NCBI RefSeq assembly: GCF_947581785.1
Contig: NZ_CANPVO010000047.1
Coordinates: 1-64,000 of the forward strand
Length of the DNA: 64,000 bases
Reading direction: 5' to 3'
From: Candidatus Palauibacter polyketidifaciens
GTDB lineage: Bacteria > Gemmatimonadota > Gemmatimonadetes > Palauibacterales > Palauibacteraceae
The translations under genes and the position numbers were made by a program. Below the pieces are notes generated by a model that saw nothing but the letters and a program-made list of their open reading frames with translations, was not told where the DNA came from and searched no databases. This document shows, in pieces, positions 20,081-29,992 of the stretch (positions are counted from its first letter, which is position 1; the number at the start of each line of letters is the position of its first letter).

Positions 20081-21691
20081 TCACTCCCCTCCCCCGGCCT
20101 CGACGGAGGCGGCCCCGGCGGAGGCGGCCTCGAGGGACACGGCTTCGACGGGCACGGGCTCGAGGGACAGCGGCTCTGCGGCGGGCACGCTCGCCGAGCG
20201 CGTCTCCACGTGCTCGATGAGTGCTTCCACGGACGCCCTCGTCCGGTTCAGGAAGGGGCCCGGCCACACGCCGATGAGCAGGATCAGCGCGAGGAGCGGG
20301 GCGAGGATCAGCCGCTCCCGGCGGTTCACATCCGTGAGCGCGCGGTTCTCCTCGCGATCGAGGCGGTTGAAGAGGACGCGCTGCACCATCGGCAGCATGT
20401 AGCAGGCCGCGAAGATCACACCGGTCGTCGCAATGGCGGCGATCCACGGGTGCGTCCGGAACGTCCCCACGAGAATCAGGAACTCGCCGACGAAGCCGTT
20501 CGTCCCCGGAAGCCCGACGGAAGACAGCGCGACGACGACGAGCGCGAAGGCGAACACCGGCATGACCTTCGCAATGCCGCCGAAGTCCGCGATCTCCCGC
20601 GTGTGCCGCCGCTCGTACAGCATCCCGATGAGGAGGAAGAGCGCCCCCGTCGAAATCCCGTGGTTCACCATCTGGAGGATGCCGCCCTCGATCCCCTGGG
20701 TCGTGAGCCCGAACACGCCGAGCACGACGAAGCCGAGGTGGGCGACCGAGGTATAGGCGATGAGCTTCTTCGCGTCCGGCTGGACCGCCGCCACCCAGGC
20801 CGCGTACAGGATCCCGATGAGCCCCAGCACGAGCATCGCGTTCACGACCACGGGGTCCGTCGCCGCGGCCGGGAAGAAGGGGAGCCCGAAACGCAGGAAG
20901 CCGTACACGCCCATCTTGAGCAGCACCCCCGCCAGGATCACGGAGCCCGCCGTCGGGGCCTCCACGTGCGCGTCGGGCAGCCAGGTGTGGAACGGGAAGA
21001 GGGGCACCTTGATCGCGAAGGCGAGCGCGAACCCCGCGAAAAGCCAGAGTTGCGCGCGCCGCGCGAGTTCGAGCGACACGAGATCCTCGTAGGCGAAGCT
21101 CCACGCCCCCGAGCCGTCCTGGAAGATCCACGCGAGGGTTACGATCGCGACGAGCATCAGGAGCGAGCCCACCGCCGTGTAGAGGAAGAATTTCACGGCG
21201 GAATAGATCCGGCGCTCCCCGCCCCAGACCCCGATGAGGAAGTACATCGGAATCAGCATGATCTCCCAGAACACGTAGAACAGGAAGAGATCGAGGGCGA
21301 CGAAGACGCCGATCATCCCCGTCGTGAGGAAGAGGAGCATCGCGTAGAAGGCGCGCTCCCGGCGCCGGATGTAGGAGAAGGAGCCCGCTACCGCCAACGG
21401 CATCGTGAAGGTCGTGAGCAGGATCATGAGGATGGAGATTCCGTCCACCCCCACCGCGTACGATATCCCCCACGCCTCGATCCACGGGATGGAGGCGAGA
21501 TTCTGGAACCCCGACTCCGCCGTGTCGAAGGTCCAGAAGAGCGGCAGCGAGAGCGCGAACAGGACGAGTGTCGTCGCGAGGGCGACGGTCTTCGCGCGCG
21601 CCTCCGGCACCACGAGACAGGCCGCGCCGCCGATGAGAGGCAGGAGCACGAGCGCCGTCAGGATCCATTGCCCGTCGTAGAGGGCCATCAT
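20081..21691 (-). CDS. nuoM: NADH-quinone oxidoreductase subunit M
   Basis: Antiporter-like proton-pumping subunit of complex I, 536 residues. Conserved segments include FWEIMLIPMYFLIGVWGG with the transmembrane Glu, KVPLFPFHTWLPDAHVEAPT, and YTSVAHLGFVVLG. The ATG at 21691 overlaps the nuoL stop as ATGA. The last 30 or so residues form a Glu/Ala/Ser/Val-rich tail coded by imperfect repeats (CTCGAGGGACA occurs twice), which is unusual for NuoM and has no known role. Confidence 0.96.
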   Translation of the reverse strand: MMALYDGQWILTALVLLPLIGGAACLVVPEARAKTVALATTLVLFALSLPLFWTFDTAESGFQNLASIPWIEAWGISYAVGVDGISILMILLTTFTMPLAVAGSFSYIRRRERAFYAMLLFLTTGMIGVFVALDLFLFYVFWEIMLIPMYFLIGVWGGERRIYSAVKFFLYTAVGSLLMLVAIVTLAWIFQDGSGAWSFAYEDLVSLELARRAQLWLFAGFALAFAIKVPLFPFHTWLPDAHVEAPTAGSVILAGVLLKMGVYGFLRFGLPFFPAAATDPVVVNAMLVLGLIGILYAAWVAAVQPDAKKLIAYTSVAHLGFVVLGVFGLTTQGIEGGILQMVNHGISTGALFLLIGMLYERRHTREIADFGGIAKVMPVFAFALVVVALSSVGLPGTNGFVGEFLILVGTFRTHPWIAAIATTGVIFAACYMLPMVQRVLFNRLDREENRALTDVNRRERLILAPLLALILLIGVWPGPFLNRTRASVEALIEHVETRSASVPAAEPLSLEPVPVEAVSLEAASAGAASVEAGGGE

Positions 21692-23817
21692 GAGAGCACC
21701 CCAAGAACGAGCAGCGCCCCGAGCATGAAGGCGACGAGGTAGGTCGTCACCCGGCCCGTCTGGAGCTGTCCCCCGGCCCAGCCGAGGAGGCGGGCGGCGC
21801 GCCCCGCGCCGTTCACAGCGCCGTCGATGATGCCTGCATCCACGATCCGCCAGCAGGCGCGCCACAGGGCGAGCGAGGGACGGACGATCGCGCGGTCGTA
21901 CAGTTCATCCACGTACCACTTGTCGTGGAGCACGCGGGCGAACCCGGTCGGCGCCACGGCCTCCGCCTCCGTCGGCACCGGCTTCGGCGACAACGCGCGG
22001 ACGGTCCCGACGACGGCGGCGATCGCGATCGCGGCGGAGATCCCCGCCCAGAGCGCCTCGCCGCCCCCGACCGGCGACCGGTACTCGGGGGCGAAGCCGT
22101 GCGCCTCCTTCACGGCGATCGCCGGCGCGAACACCGGCTCCAGCCAGTGATGCAGCCAATCGACGGTCGGCAGGAGCGGCAGCGCCTCGGGGATGTTCGC
22201 CCACCCTCCGACGACGGAGAGGACGGCGAGGACGGCAAGCGGCGCCCACATGACGGCGGGCACTTCATGCAGGCGACGCCCGGCTTCCTGTGCTCCCCCG
22301 TGGCCGAAGGTCCGGTTCCCGCCGTGGAAGGTCATCACCATCAGACGGGCCATGTACACGGCCGTGAGCAGCGCCGTCGCGAGCGCCACGCCCCACAGGA
22401 TCGGGTATCCGTACGCGCCCGAGTACCAGATGATTTCGTCCTTCGAGAAGAATCCGGCCAGCGGCGGCACCCCCGCGATCGCGAGCGTCGCGACCCACAT
22501 GAAGACGAACGTGCGGGGCATGAACTTCCGGAGCCCGCCGTGGTTCCGCATGTCGTTCGGGTCGCCGTGGTGCGCATCCCCGTGCCCGTCTCCGTGTGCG
22601 TCGTCGCCGTGCGCCCATGCGTGGTGCACCGCGTGGATCACGGCTCCCGCGCCCAGGAAGAGGAGCGCCTTGAAGAAGGCGTGCGTCATCAGGTGGAAGA
22701 CGCCGGCCGTGAACGCTCCCACCCCGACGGCGAGGAACATGTAGCCGAGCTGCGAGATCGTGGAGTACGCGAGTACCTTCTTGATGTCGTACTGTCGGAT
22801 CGCGATCGAGGCCGCGAAGAGCGCCGTCCCCGCGCCCACCGCCGCGACCACCCCCTGGGAGACGGGCGAGAGCGCGAACAGAACGCTCGTGCGCGCGATG
22901 AGGTAGACCCCCGCCGTCACCATCGTCGCCGCGTGAATGAGCGCCGAGACCGGCGTCGGACCCGCCATGGCGTCCGGAAGCCAGGTGTGAAGGGGAATCT
23001 GGGCCGACTTCCCGGTGCAGCCGAGGAAGAGGAGGAGCGTGATCCCCGTCACGAGCGCGCCGCCGTACGCGAGCGACCCCTCCGCCGCCGCGAGCACGGG
23101 AACGAAGTCCAGCGTCCCGAAGGCCGTGAAGACGAGGAACATGGCGACGAGGAAGCCCGCGTCGCCGATCCGGTTCATGATGAACGCCTTCTTCCCCGCG
23201 TTCGCGTACTCCCGGTTCTCGTACCAGAAGCCGATGAGCAGGTAAGAGCAGAGCCCCACGCCCTCCCATCCCACGAACATCAGCGGGAAGCTGGCCCCCA
23301 GGACGAGGACGAGCATGAAGAAGACGAAGAGGTTGAGATACGAGAAGTAGCGCGAATAACCGGGGTCGTCGCGCATGTAGCCGACGGAGTAGATGTGGAT
23401 CAGGCTCCCGACGCCGGTCACGATCATGCACATCAGCATCGAGAGCTGGTCGAACTGGAGGTCGACCCCGATGCTGAGGTCCCCGGACACGATCCAGCTC
23501 CACAGGCGGACGACTTCCGCGCCGTGCAGTTCCACGCCGCTCATCCCGATGAAGTTCACGAGGACGACGGCGAAGCTCCCGAGCAGCGCCGCGGGGCCGA
23601 CGATCGTCGGGATCCGCTTGTCGTCCCGCCACAGGAAGGCCCCGAGGCCGTTCACCGCCGCGCCGAGCAGCGGGAGAGCGAGGATGAGCCACGGGAGCAC
23701 CGGATGGAACCCGGCTCCCGCCCCCTCCTGCCCCGCGAGGGCGGCGGCGCCCGCTGGCCACGCGCCGACCCCGGCCGACAGCGCGCCGGCTCCCGAAACG
23801 GCGCCGAGGCTCACCAC
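21688..23817 (-). CDS. nuoL: NADH-quinone oxidoreductase subunit L
   Basis: Distal antiporter-like subunit of complex I, 709 residues with a long lateral helix region at the C-terminus. Conserved parts are [38 protein letters not shown], and [15 protein letters not shown] His/Asp-rich loop ([16 protein letters not shown]) lies between helices near residue 410. The start is one of two consecutive GTG codons at 23817 and 23814; the second gives a GTGA overlap with nuoK. The first 40 residues are Ala/Gly-rich and precede the usual NuoL start [16 protein letters not shown]. Confidence 0.95.
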   Translation of the reverse strand: MVSLGAVSGAGALSAGVGAWPAGAAALAGQEGAGAGFHPVLPWLILALPLLGAAVNGLGAFLWRDDKRIPTIVGPAALLGSFAVVLVNFIGMSGVELHGAEVVRLWSWIVSGDLSIGVDLQFDQLSMLMCMIVTGVGSLIHIYSVGYMRDDPGYSRYFSYLNLFVFFMLVLVLGASFPLMFVGWEGVGLCSYLLIGFWYENREYANAGKKAFIMNRIGDAGFLVAMFLVFTAFGTLDFVPVLAAAEGSLAYGGALVTGITLLLFLGCTGKSAQIPLHTWLPDAMAGPTPVSALIHAATMVTAGVYLIARTSVLFALSPVSQGVVAAVGAGTALFAASIAIRQYDIKKVLAYSTISQLGYMFLAVGVGAFTAGVFHLMTHAFFKALLFLGAGAVIHAVHHAWAHGDDAHGDGHGDAHHGDPNDMRNHGGLRKFMPRTFVFMWVATLAIAGVPPLAGFFSKDEIIWYSGAYGYPILWGVALATALLTAVYMARLMVMTFHGGNRTFGHGGAQEAGRRLHEVPAVMWAPLAVLAVLSVVGGWANIPEALPLLPTVDWLHHWLEPVFAPAIAVKEAHGFAPEYRSPVGGGEALWAGISAAIAIAAVVGTVRALSPKPVPTEAEAVAPTGFARVLHDKWYVDELYDRAIVRPSLALWRACWRIVDAGIIDGAVNGAGRAARLLGWAGGQLQTGRVTTYLVAFMLGALLVLGVLS

Positions 23818-24140
23818 TTCAGGAGCCGGAAGCGGTCGAGGTCCACGACTTCATAGTGCCGGAAGATCGCGATGATGATCGCGAGCCCCACGGCGGCCTC
23901 CGCCGCGGCGACGGCCATGACGAAGAAGACGAAGATCTGCCCCTCGATCCCGTGCATGCGCGAGAAGGCGACGAGTGACAGGTTCGCGGCGTTGAGCATC
24001 AGCTCGACGCACATGAAGACGATGATCGCGTTGCGCCTCAGCAGGACCCCGATAACGCCGATGGAGAAGAGGATCGCGCTCACGAAGAGGGCGATGAGTC
24101 CGTTCAGTCCGAGCGCGCCCGCCATGCCGGCCTCGCTCAT
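23811..24140 (-). CDS. nuoK: NADH-quinone oxidoreductase subunit K
   Basis: Small three-helix subunit of the complex I membrane arm, 109 residues. The typical middle [20 protein letters not shown] carries the conserved membrane Glu, and a second Glu follows in [13 protein letters not shown]. It overlaps nuoJ upstream by four bases and nuoL downstream. Confidence 0.96.
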   Translation of the reverse strand: MSEAGMAGALGLNGLIALFVSAILFSIGVIGVLLRRNAIIVFMCVELMLNAANLSLVAFSRMHGIEGQIFVFFVMAVAAAEAAVGLAIIIAIFRHYEVVDLDRFRLLKW

Positions 24141-24664
24141 GTGCGCTCCCTCCGGGCGAGCAGGATCGTCCCGACGATGGACACGAGCAGGAGGACGCCG
24201 GTGACCTCGAGCACGATCGTGTACTCCGTGAAGAGCGGCCGGGCGACGACGCCGACGACGCCCTGTTCCGCGGCTGCCTCGCGCAGGGCGCTGCCCGCGA
24301 TCTCCACGACCGGCCGGGCCTCCGTGCCGCCCACGAAGAGGCGCGTGAGGACGCCGAGGAAGGCGATCGAGATCGAGCCCCCGATGAGCCCCCCGACGGG
24401 TCCCCGCAGGTCGCGCCAGTCCGCGTGCCCCAGGTTCAGGAGCATGAGGACGAAGAGGAAGAGGACCATGATGGCCCCGCCGTACAGGATCACGTTGATC
24501 GCCGCGATGTAGTGCGCGTCCAGCATGAGGAACATGCCCGACGTCGCGAAGAACACGCCGACGAGGAAGATCACGGCGGAGACGGGATTCCGGCGCGTGA
24601 CCATGATCACCGCGCCCAGAATCGCGCTCGCCGCGAAGGCCTGGAAGAGGAAGTCCTGGATCAT
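24137..24664 (-). CDS. nuoJ: NADH-quinone oxidoreductase subunit J
   Basis: Membrane subunit of complex I, 175 residues with five hydrophobic segments. The pi-bulge helix region is visible as [21 protein letters not shown], a hallmark of NuoJ. Its start is seven bases downstream of the nuoI stop. Confidence 0.95.
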   Translation of the reverse strand: MIQDFLFQAFAASAILGAVIMVTRRNPVSAVIFLVGVFFATSGMFLMLDAHYIAAINVILYGGAIMVLFLFVLMLLNLGHADWRDLRGPVGGLIGGSISIAFLGVLTRLFVGGTEARPVVEIAGSALREAAAEQGVVGVVARPLFTEYTIVLEVTGVLLLVSIVGTILLARRERT

Positions 24665-24671
24665 CGCGGCA

Positions 24672-25169
24672 TCACTGCGACGCGGGGTCCTGAGGATCCC
24701 ACAGCGCGGTCACTTCGTGCTCCTGCTCGACCAGCCGCTCGAGGTCGTACACCCAGCGCTCGCGCGAATACTCCGCGTTCTCGTAGTGCACGCCGAGGTG
24801 GATCGCCTCGACCGGACACACTTCCTGGCAGTAGCCGCAGAAGATGCAGCGGAACTCGTCGATCTCGTAGATCGCCGCGTAGCGCTCGCCGCTCTCGTCC
24901 TCCGCCGGCACGAGCTTGATGCAGTTCACCGGACACACGGTCGGACACAGGCCACAGGCCACGCACTTCGCCCGTCCGTCCTCGTGCACTGCCATGCGGT
25001 GCGTTCCGCGCGTCCGTGGCGCGAGTTCCCATTTCTCGTCGGGATACTGCTGCGTCTTCTTGTTCGGGCTCAGGAGGTGCCGCATCGTGATCGACATCCC
25101 CTTCGCCGCCGCCCGCACGTACGAACTCTCCGCGCGCGGCCGCTCCACAACCTTCACCTCTCCAGGCAT
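24672..25169 (-). CDS. nuoI: NADH-quinone oxidoreductase subunit I
   Basis: Ferredoxin-like subunit carrying the N6a and N6b [4Fe-4S] clusters. The 165 residues have CVACGLCPTVCPVNCIKL and CIFCGYCQEVCPVEAIHLG, each CxxCxxCxxxCP. The start codon directly follows the nuoH stop (TAAATG). It passes electrons from NuoG toward NuoB. Confidence 0.96.
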   Translation of the reverse strand: MPGEVKVVERPRAESSYVRAAAKGMSITMRHLLSPNKKTQQYPDEKWELAPRTRGTHRMAVHEDGRAKCVACGLCPTVCPVNCIKLVPAEDESGERYAAIYEIDEFRCIFCGYCQEVCPVEAIHLGVHYENAEYSRERWVYDLERLVEQEHEVTALWDPQDPASQ

Positions 25170-26429
25170 TTACCCTCCCTGGCCTTCAGCAGTGTCGCCG
25201 CCGGCCGGCCTCGCCCCCTTCGCCCCGCCGCGGATCAGCGTCCCCCGGTCCATGGCAAAGAAGAGAACCCCCGCGAGCACAAGATTCACGAGGAAGAGAA
25301 CGAACGCGTACCAGCCGCCAGCCGGGATACCGACCGCCTCGATTCCGAGGATGACGAAGGCGATGACGAGGATGTAGACCGTCACCGCTTCCAGCATGAA
25401 CTTCCAGCCCAGATCCATGAGTTGGTCGTAGCGGAAGCGCGGCAGCGTCCACCGAATCCACACGAAGACGAGCACAAGCAGCGACGTCTTCACACCGAAG
25501 GCGCCGAGCGTGAGCAGCGTCTTCCACCACGTCGGCTCTCCGATCACCGTCCCGTCGGAGAGCACGCGGATATTGTCCCCCTGCCAGAACGGGATGTCCC
25601 ACCCGCCGAGGAAGAAGACGGTGACGAGCGCGGCGACCGTGATCACGTGCGCGAACTCGCCGATCATGAACATCGAGAACTTCATCGCCGAGTACTCCGT
25701 GTGGTACCCGGTGATGAGTTCGGCCTCCGCCTCCGGAAGGTCGAAGGGCAGGCGGTTCGTCTCCGCGAGCCCCGAAACAAAAAAGAAGAAGAGGCCGACG
25801 AGAAGCGGAAACATGAACCACGTCGCGTAGGTCGCGGGCCCGGCGGTGAACGTCTGCTGCATCGAGACGATCTCGGGGGCGCGCACATCCCCGGTCAGGA
25901 GGATGAGCGGGACGAGGCTGAGCGCGAGCGCGACCTCGTAGCTCACCATCTGCGCGGAGCCGCGGAGGCCGCCGAGCAGCGAGTATTTCGACCCGGAGGC
26001 CCAGCCGCCCATCGCGACGCCGTACACGCCGATCGAGCCGATCGCGAGCACGTAGAGGAATCCGATCGGCACGTCCGCCACGATCATCTCCACGAGTCCC
26101 CACTGCGTGGGCAGGGGGGAGGCGAAGGGGATCACGGCGAAAAGGATCGTGGCCGGCAGGATCCCGAGGACGGGCGCGAGGAGGAAGAAGGGCCGGACGG
26201 CCTGCGCCGGCATCGTCTCCTCCTTCAGGAGATTCTTGAGCCCGTCGGCGATGACCTGGAGGAGTCCCCACGGACCGACGCGATTCGGGCCGCTCCGGTC
26301 CTGCATGAAGCCGCACACCTTGCGCTCGAAGATCGTGGCGAGCATGACCGCGAGCATCAGCACCGAGAAGAAGAGGATGACCTTCCCCACGGTGGCGAGG
26401 ACGAAGGCGCCGCCGGTGACCGGGTTCAC
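25170..26429 (-). CDS. nuoH: NADH-quinone oxidoreductase subunit H
   Basis: Membrane subunit forming much of the quinone site of complex I. The GTG at 26429, overlapping the nuoG stop as GTGA, gives 419 residues starting VNPVTGGAFVLATVGKVILF. Conserved pieces are ERKVCGFMQDRSGPNRVGPWG, ASGSKYSLLGGLRGSAQMVS and GLAETNRLPFDLPEAEAELI. Length and topology of about nine helices fit NuoH. Confidence 0.96.
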   Translation of the reverse strand: MNPVTGGAFVLATVGKVILFFSVLMLAVMLATIFERKVCGFMQDRSGPNRVGPWGLLQVIADGLKNLLKEETMPAQAVRPFFLLAPVLGILPATILFAVIPFASPLPTQWGLVEMIVADVPIGFLYVLAIGSIGVYGVAMGGWASGSKYSLLGGLRGSAQMVSYEVALALSLVPLILLTGDVRAPEIVSMQQTFTAGPATYATWFMFPLLVGLFFFFVSGLAETNRLPFDLPEAEAELITGYHTEYSAMKFSMFMIGEFAHVITVAALVTVFFLGGWDIPFWQGDNIRVLSDGTVIGEPTWWKTLLTLGAFGVKTSLLVLVFVWIRWTLPRFRYDQLMDLGWKFMLEAVTVYILVIAFVILGIEAVGIPAGGWYAFVLFLVNLVLAGVLFFAMDRGTLIRGGAKGARPAGGDTAEGQGG

Positions 26430-28099
26430 GCGCTGGCCTCCGCCGAGCCGGCAACGCCGGCGGCCTCCGCGGCCGAGCCGGCGGCCGGGGCGCCCTTGAG
26501 CCCGATCCCGTCCCACGTCAGGCCCGCAAAGGCCGGAGTCTGCGCCGCCATCCGCTCGAACGCGCCGCGCACGTCGTTCACGGCCTCGCCGTCTCCCAGG
26601 CGGGCGAGCACGCGACTCAGCACCATCCAGCCCGGGCGGGCCAGCCCCGGCGGCCTCAGCGCCTGGTGGAAGCGCTGCACGCGACCCTCGAAGTTCGTGA
26701 AGGTGCCGTCCATCTCCGCGAAGGTCGCGATGGGGAGCACCGCGTCCGCGTTGCGCGCCGCGCCGGGGAGCCGCGTCCCGAGATAGAGGAAGAAGTCGGC
26801 CGAGCCACCGAAGTCCTCGGCGGCGCCCTCGAGTTCGTCATCGAGCACGACGAGCGCTCCGCCCGCGGAACCGTTGGGCGGACCGTCCGCGCGGCGGCCG
26901 CCGAAGAACCCGGCGCCGGTCGCGTTCGCCGCGCGATCCGCCCTCAGCTTGAGCGTCGGCACCGTGGGGAGTTCGGCGGTTTCGCCCTGCGGGACGCGGA
27001 AGCCGGCGTCCGCGACGCCGAGCCGGTCGAGGAGCGTCCGGAGGTAGAACAGGTTCTCGTTCGAGGCGTCCGGGGAGACGACCGCGCTCCCGCCGGGCGC
27101 GCCGAGCGCGTCGATCTTCTCCGCCACCCAGTCGAGCGCCGTCGCCCAGTCCACCGGCCTGAGCTCGCCGCGGCCGTCCCCTCCCCCACCGTCGCCGCCG
27201 TCGCCGTCGCCGCCGCCGTCGCGGATGAGGGGGAGTTCGGCCCGGACGCCGCGGTTCGTCATCACGAGGTGCTTGCGTCCGTGGTCGCACATCCACCAGG
27301 AGTTCACCGCCGCGTTGTGCCGCGGCTTCACGCGCACGATCTGGTTCTCCTTCGTGTCGATCGTGACGTTGCAGCCGGTCGGACACCCCGGACACACGCT
27401 CGCGGCCGCGTCCATGTCCCACGCCCGCGCCTTGAACACGAAATCCTCGTGCACGAGCGCGCCGACGGGGCACACGTCGACGATGTTCCCCTGGAAGGGG
27501 TTGTCGAGTTCGCGGCCCGGGAAGGTGTCGATGTACGCCTTGTCGCCGCGCTGGGCGACGATAAGCGAGTCGTCCTCGGCGACATCCCGCATGAAGCGCA
27601 CGCAGCGGGTGCAGATCACGCAGCGGTCCGCGAAGTAGAGGATGTCGTCGGAGATGCGGTCGCGCCCCATGATCCGCTTCGGCTCGTCGACCCGGCTCTC
27701 GAGCTGGTTCGTGACGTAGGCGTAGTCCTGGAGCATGCACTGCCCCGCGGCGTCGCAGATCGGGCAGTCGAGCGGGTGGTTGACGAGGAGGAACTCGATG
27801 ACCGACTGGCGGGCCGTGCGCGCCGTGTCGCTCGCCGTGTTCACGACCATGTCGTCGGCCGCCTGCAGCGTGCAGGAGGGCTCGAGCTTGGGCCGTCCCT
27901 CGACCTCCACGAGACACATGCGACACTGCGCCGGTCGCGTGGGGATGCCCGGATGGTAGCAGTAGCGCGGCACGACGACGCCGACGTGCTCCGCGGCCTC
28001 GATGACGCGCGTGCCGCTCGGGACCGTGACCTCGACCCCGTCGATCTTGAGCGTAACCGTCGCCTTCGTCCCGTTCTCAGCCATCTCGGCCATCCTCAC
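26426..28099 (-). CDS. nuoG: NADH-quinone oxidoreductase subunit G (short form)
   Basis: Iron-sulfur subunit of the peripheral arm, 557 residues. The N-terminus has a [2Fe-2S] ferredoxin domain (RYCYHPGIP, CRMCLVEVEG), then the His/Cys cluster HPLDCPICDAAGQCMLQD, then CVICTRCVRFMRD with a later CPVGAL. The motif CPGCPTGC followed 27 residues later by Cys matches the N7 cluster binding site. The molybdopterin-like C-terminal part is short and diverged, entered through a Gly/Asp linker at about residue 300 coded by a simple GCC/GTC-rich repeat. Typical NuoG proteins are 680-900 residues. Starts at 28093 and 28084 are also possible. Confidence 0.93.
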   Translation of the reverse strand: MRMAEMAENGTKATVTLKIDGVEVTVPSGTRVIEAAEHVGVVVPRYCYHPGIPTRPAQCRMCLVEVEGRPKLEPSCTLQAADDMVVNTASDTARTARQSVIEFLLVNHPLDCPICDAAGQCMLQDYAYVTNQLESRVDEPKRIMGRDRISDDILYFADRCVICTRCVRFMRDVAEDDSLIVAQRGDKAYIDTFPGRELDNPFQGNIVDVCPVGALVHEDFVFKARAWDMDAAASVCPGCPTGCNVTIDTKENQIVRVKPRHNAAVNSWWMCDHGRKHLVMTNRGVRAELPLIRDGGGDGDGGDGGGGDGRGELRPVDWATALDWVAEKIDALGAPGGSAVVSPDASNENLFYLRTLLDRLGVADAGFRVPQGETAELPTVPTLKLRADRAANATGAGFFGGRRADGPPNGSAGGALVVLDDELEGAAEDFGGSADFFLYLGTRLPGAARNADAVLPIATFAEMDGTFTNFEGRVQRFHQALRPPGLARPGWMVLSRVLARLGDGEAVNDVRGAFERMAAQTPAFAGLTWDGIGLKGAPAAGSAAEAAGVAGSAEASA

Positions 28100-28109
28100 G
28101 CGCCATGCG

Positions 28110-29399
28110 TCACCCCGCCGCGACCAGGGTCGGCTTCATCCGCGCCTCGTAGTCGGCGCGGAACTTGTCCAGCGAGGACTCGAGCGGGAACACGACGCTG
28201 TCCGCCAGCACGCAGATCGTGCGTCCCGTCATCTGCTCGCACAGCTCGTACAGCGTGTCGATGTCGGCCGGGCGGCCGTCCCCCGCCTCGATGCGCTGCA
28301 GGATGCGGACGACCCACGACGTGCCCTCGCGGCACTGCACGCACTGGCCGCACGACTCGTGCGCGTAGAACTGCGCGATCCGGCGCATCGCCGCGACGAT
28401 GTCCGTGTCCTCGTCCATCACGATCGGCGAGGCGGTGCCGAGCGCGCTTCCCGCCTCCGCCAGCCCCTCGTACGTCGTCGGGCAGTCGAGTTCATCTCCC
28501 GTCAGGAAGGCCGTGGACGACCCGCCCGGGATCACGGCCTTCACGGGCTTGCCCGAGGGCGTGCCGCCGCAGGCCTCGAAGATGATGTCGCTCAGCGGCA
28601 GGCCGAGCGGGAACTCGTAGTTGCCGGGGCGCACGAGGTGGCCCGAGCAGCTCCACAGCTTCGTGCCGGGCGACTCCTCGCTCCCCCACTGCCGGTACCA
28701 GTCCGCGCCGTTCTCCAGGATCATCGGGACCGCGGCGAGCGTCTCGACGTTGTTCACCGTCGTCGGCATCCCGAACGCCCCCGCCTGCGCCGGGAAGGGC
28801 GGCTTCGCCCAGGGTTCCGCGCGGTTGCCCATGAGCGAGTTCATGAGGCCGGTCTCCTCGCCGGCGATGTATGCCCCGGCCCCGGCGTGGATCGTCACGT
28901 CGCACGACCACGACGAGCCCAGGACCCCGTCTCCCGCGAGACCGTTCTCGTACGCCTCGACGACCGCGGCGTTGAGGACCTCCGTCTCCTCGAAGAACTC
29001 GCCCCGCACGTAGATGTATGCGTGCTCCGCCCCGATCGCGCGCGACGCGATCAGGCAGCCCTCGATGAGGAGGTGGGGCGTCCAGCGGATGACTTCGCGG
29101 TCCTTGAAGGCGCCCGGCTCGGATTCGTCCGCGTTGCAGCAGAGGTAGTGCGGCTTGCCGTCGTCCTTCGGCATGAAGCTCCACTTGAGGCCCGTCGGGA
29201 AGCCCGCGCCGCCGCGCCCGCGGAGACCGGAGGCCTTCACGACCTCGGTGATCTCGGCCGGCGACATGTCGAGCGACCGCCGGAGCGCCTCGTAGCCCCC
29301 CCGGGCGCGCCACCCTTCGAGCGTGCGCGCTTCGGCCTCGCCCTGGTGCCGCGAGAGCCGCGTCGTCGTCTCGAGGTCGCTGCCGTGCGGGAAGCTCAT
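28110..29399 (-). CDS. nuoF: NADH-quinone oxidoreductase subunit F
   Basis: FMN- and NADH-binding subunit, 429 residues. The FMN site GLRGRGGAGFPTGLKWSFM is near residue 60, the NADH-linked stretch GAGAYIAGEETGLMNSLMG near 180, and the N3 [4Fe-4S] ligands are in SCGQCVQCREGT plus a later Cys in GRTICVLADS. The start overlaps the nuoE stop as ATGA. Confidence 0.96.
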   Translation of the reverse strand: MSFPHGSDLETTTRLSRHQGEAEARTLEGWRARGGYEALRRSLDMSPAEITEVVKASGLRGRGGAGFPTGLKWSFMPKDDGKPHYLCCNADESEPGAFKDREVIRWTPHLLIEGCLIASRAIGAEHAYIYVRGEFFEETEVLNAAVVEAYENGLAGDGVLGSSWSCDVTIHAGAGAYIAGEETGLMNSLMGNRAEPWAKPPFPAQAGAFGMPTTVNNVETLAAVPMILENGADWYRQWGSEESPGTKLWSCSGHLVRPGNYEFPLGLPLSDIIFEACGGTPSGKPVKAVIPGGSSTAFLTGDELDCPTTYEGLAEAGSALGTASPIVMDEDTDIVAAMRRIAQFYAHESCGQCVQCREGTSWVVRILQRIEAGDGRPADIDTLYELCEQMTGRTICVLADSVVFPLESSLDKFRADYEARMKPTLVAAG

Positions 29400-29992
29400 G
29401 CGCCGCCTCCCGCCTCCGGCCCGTCCGTCGCCCCGCCATCACCCGCCCCGCGCAGATTCGCCACGATCTCGGACACGCAGTCCGGCGTCACATCCTCGAG
29501 GTAGCGGTCGTTCACCTGCACGACCGTGGCGAAGCCGCACGCGCCGAGACATTCCGCCTCGATCACGGTGAACTCGCCGTCCGCCGAGATCTCGCCCTCC
29601 CGCGTCCCCGTCTCGGCGAGGAACCGGTGCAGCACCTCTTCGGCCCGGTTCAGGTGGCAGGAGATGTTCGTGCACACCTGGACGAAGTGACGCCCGACCG
29701 GGTGCTTGTTGTACATCGTGTAGAAGGTCGCAATCGAGTGCACGTAAGCGGGCGTAAGGTCCAGCGCTTCCGCGACTTCGACCATGTCCGCGGGTTCGAT
29801 CCACCCCTTCACCGACTGCACGAAGCCGAGCATGGGGAGGAGCGCCGCCTGTTTCGTCGGATAGCGGGAGAGGGCCGCCTTCAGCCGGTGCCTCCCCTCC
29901 TCCGTCTCGAAGATGGGACCGTCAAAGGTCTCCCGCGCCGTCAACTGGAAGGGCTGCGCGGGGACGACCGCGGGATGGATGCGCCGGCTCAC
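29396..29992 (-). CDS. nuoE: NADH-quinone oxidoreductase subunit E
   Basis: Thioredoxin-like [2Fe-2S] subunit that partners NuoF. The GTG at 29992 overlaps the nuoCD stop (GTGA) and gives 198 residues. Cluster ligands are CTNISC and, 30-odd residues later, CLGAC in [36 protein letters not shown] is the family core. A much longer frame upstream is antisense noise inside nuoCD. Both ends carry short disordered extensions. Confidence 0.95.
   Translation of the reverse strand: MSRRIHPAVVPAQPFQLTARETFDGPIFETEEGRHRLKAALSRYPTKQAALLPMLGFVQSVKGWIEPADMVEVAEALDLTPAYVHSIATFYTMYNKHPVGRHFVQVCTNISCHLNRAEEVLHRFLAETGTREGEISADGEFTVIEAECLGACGFATVVQVNDRYLEDVTPDCVSEIVANLRGAGDGGATDGPEAGGGA

Noticed and set aside
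18622-23856. Long plus-strand open frames of 500-640 codons opposite the nuo genes
   Set aside because: They are antisense frames produced by high GC and codon bias of the minus-strand complex I genes; composition is Arg/Glu/Asp/His-rich with no domain.
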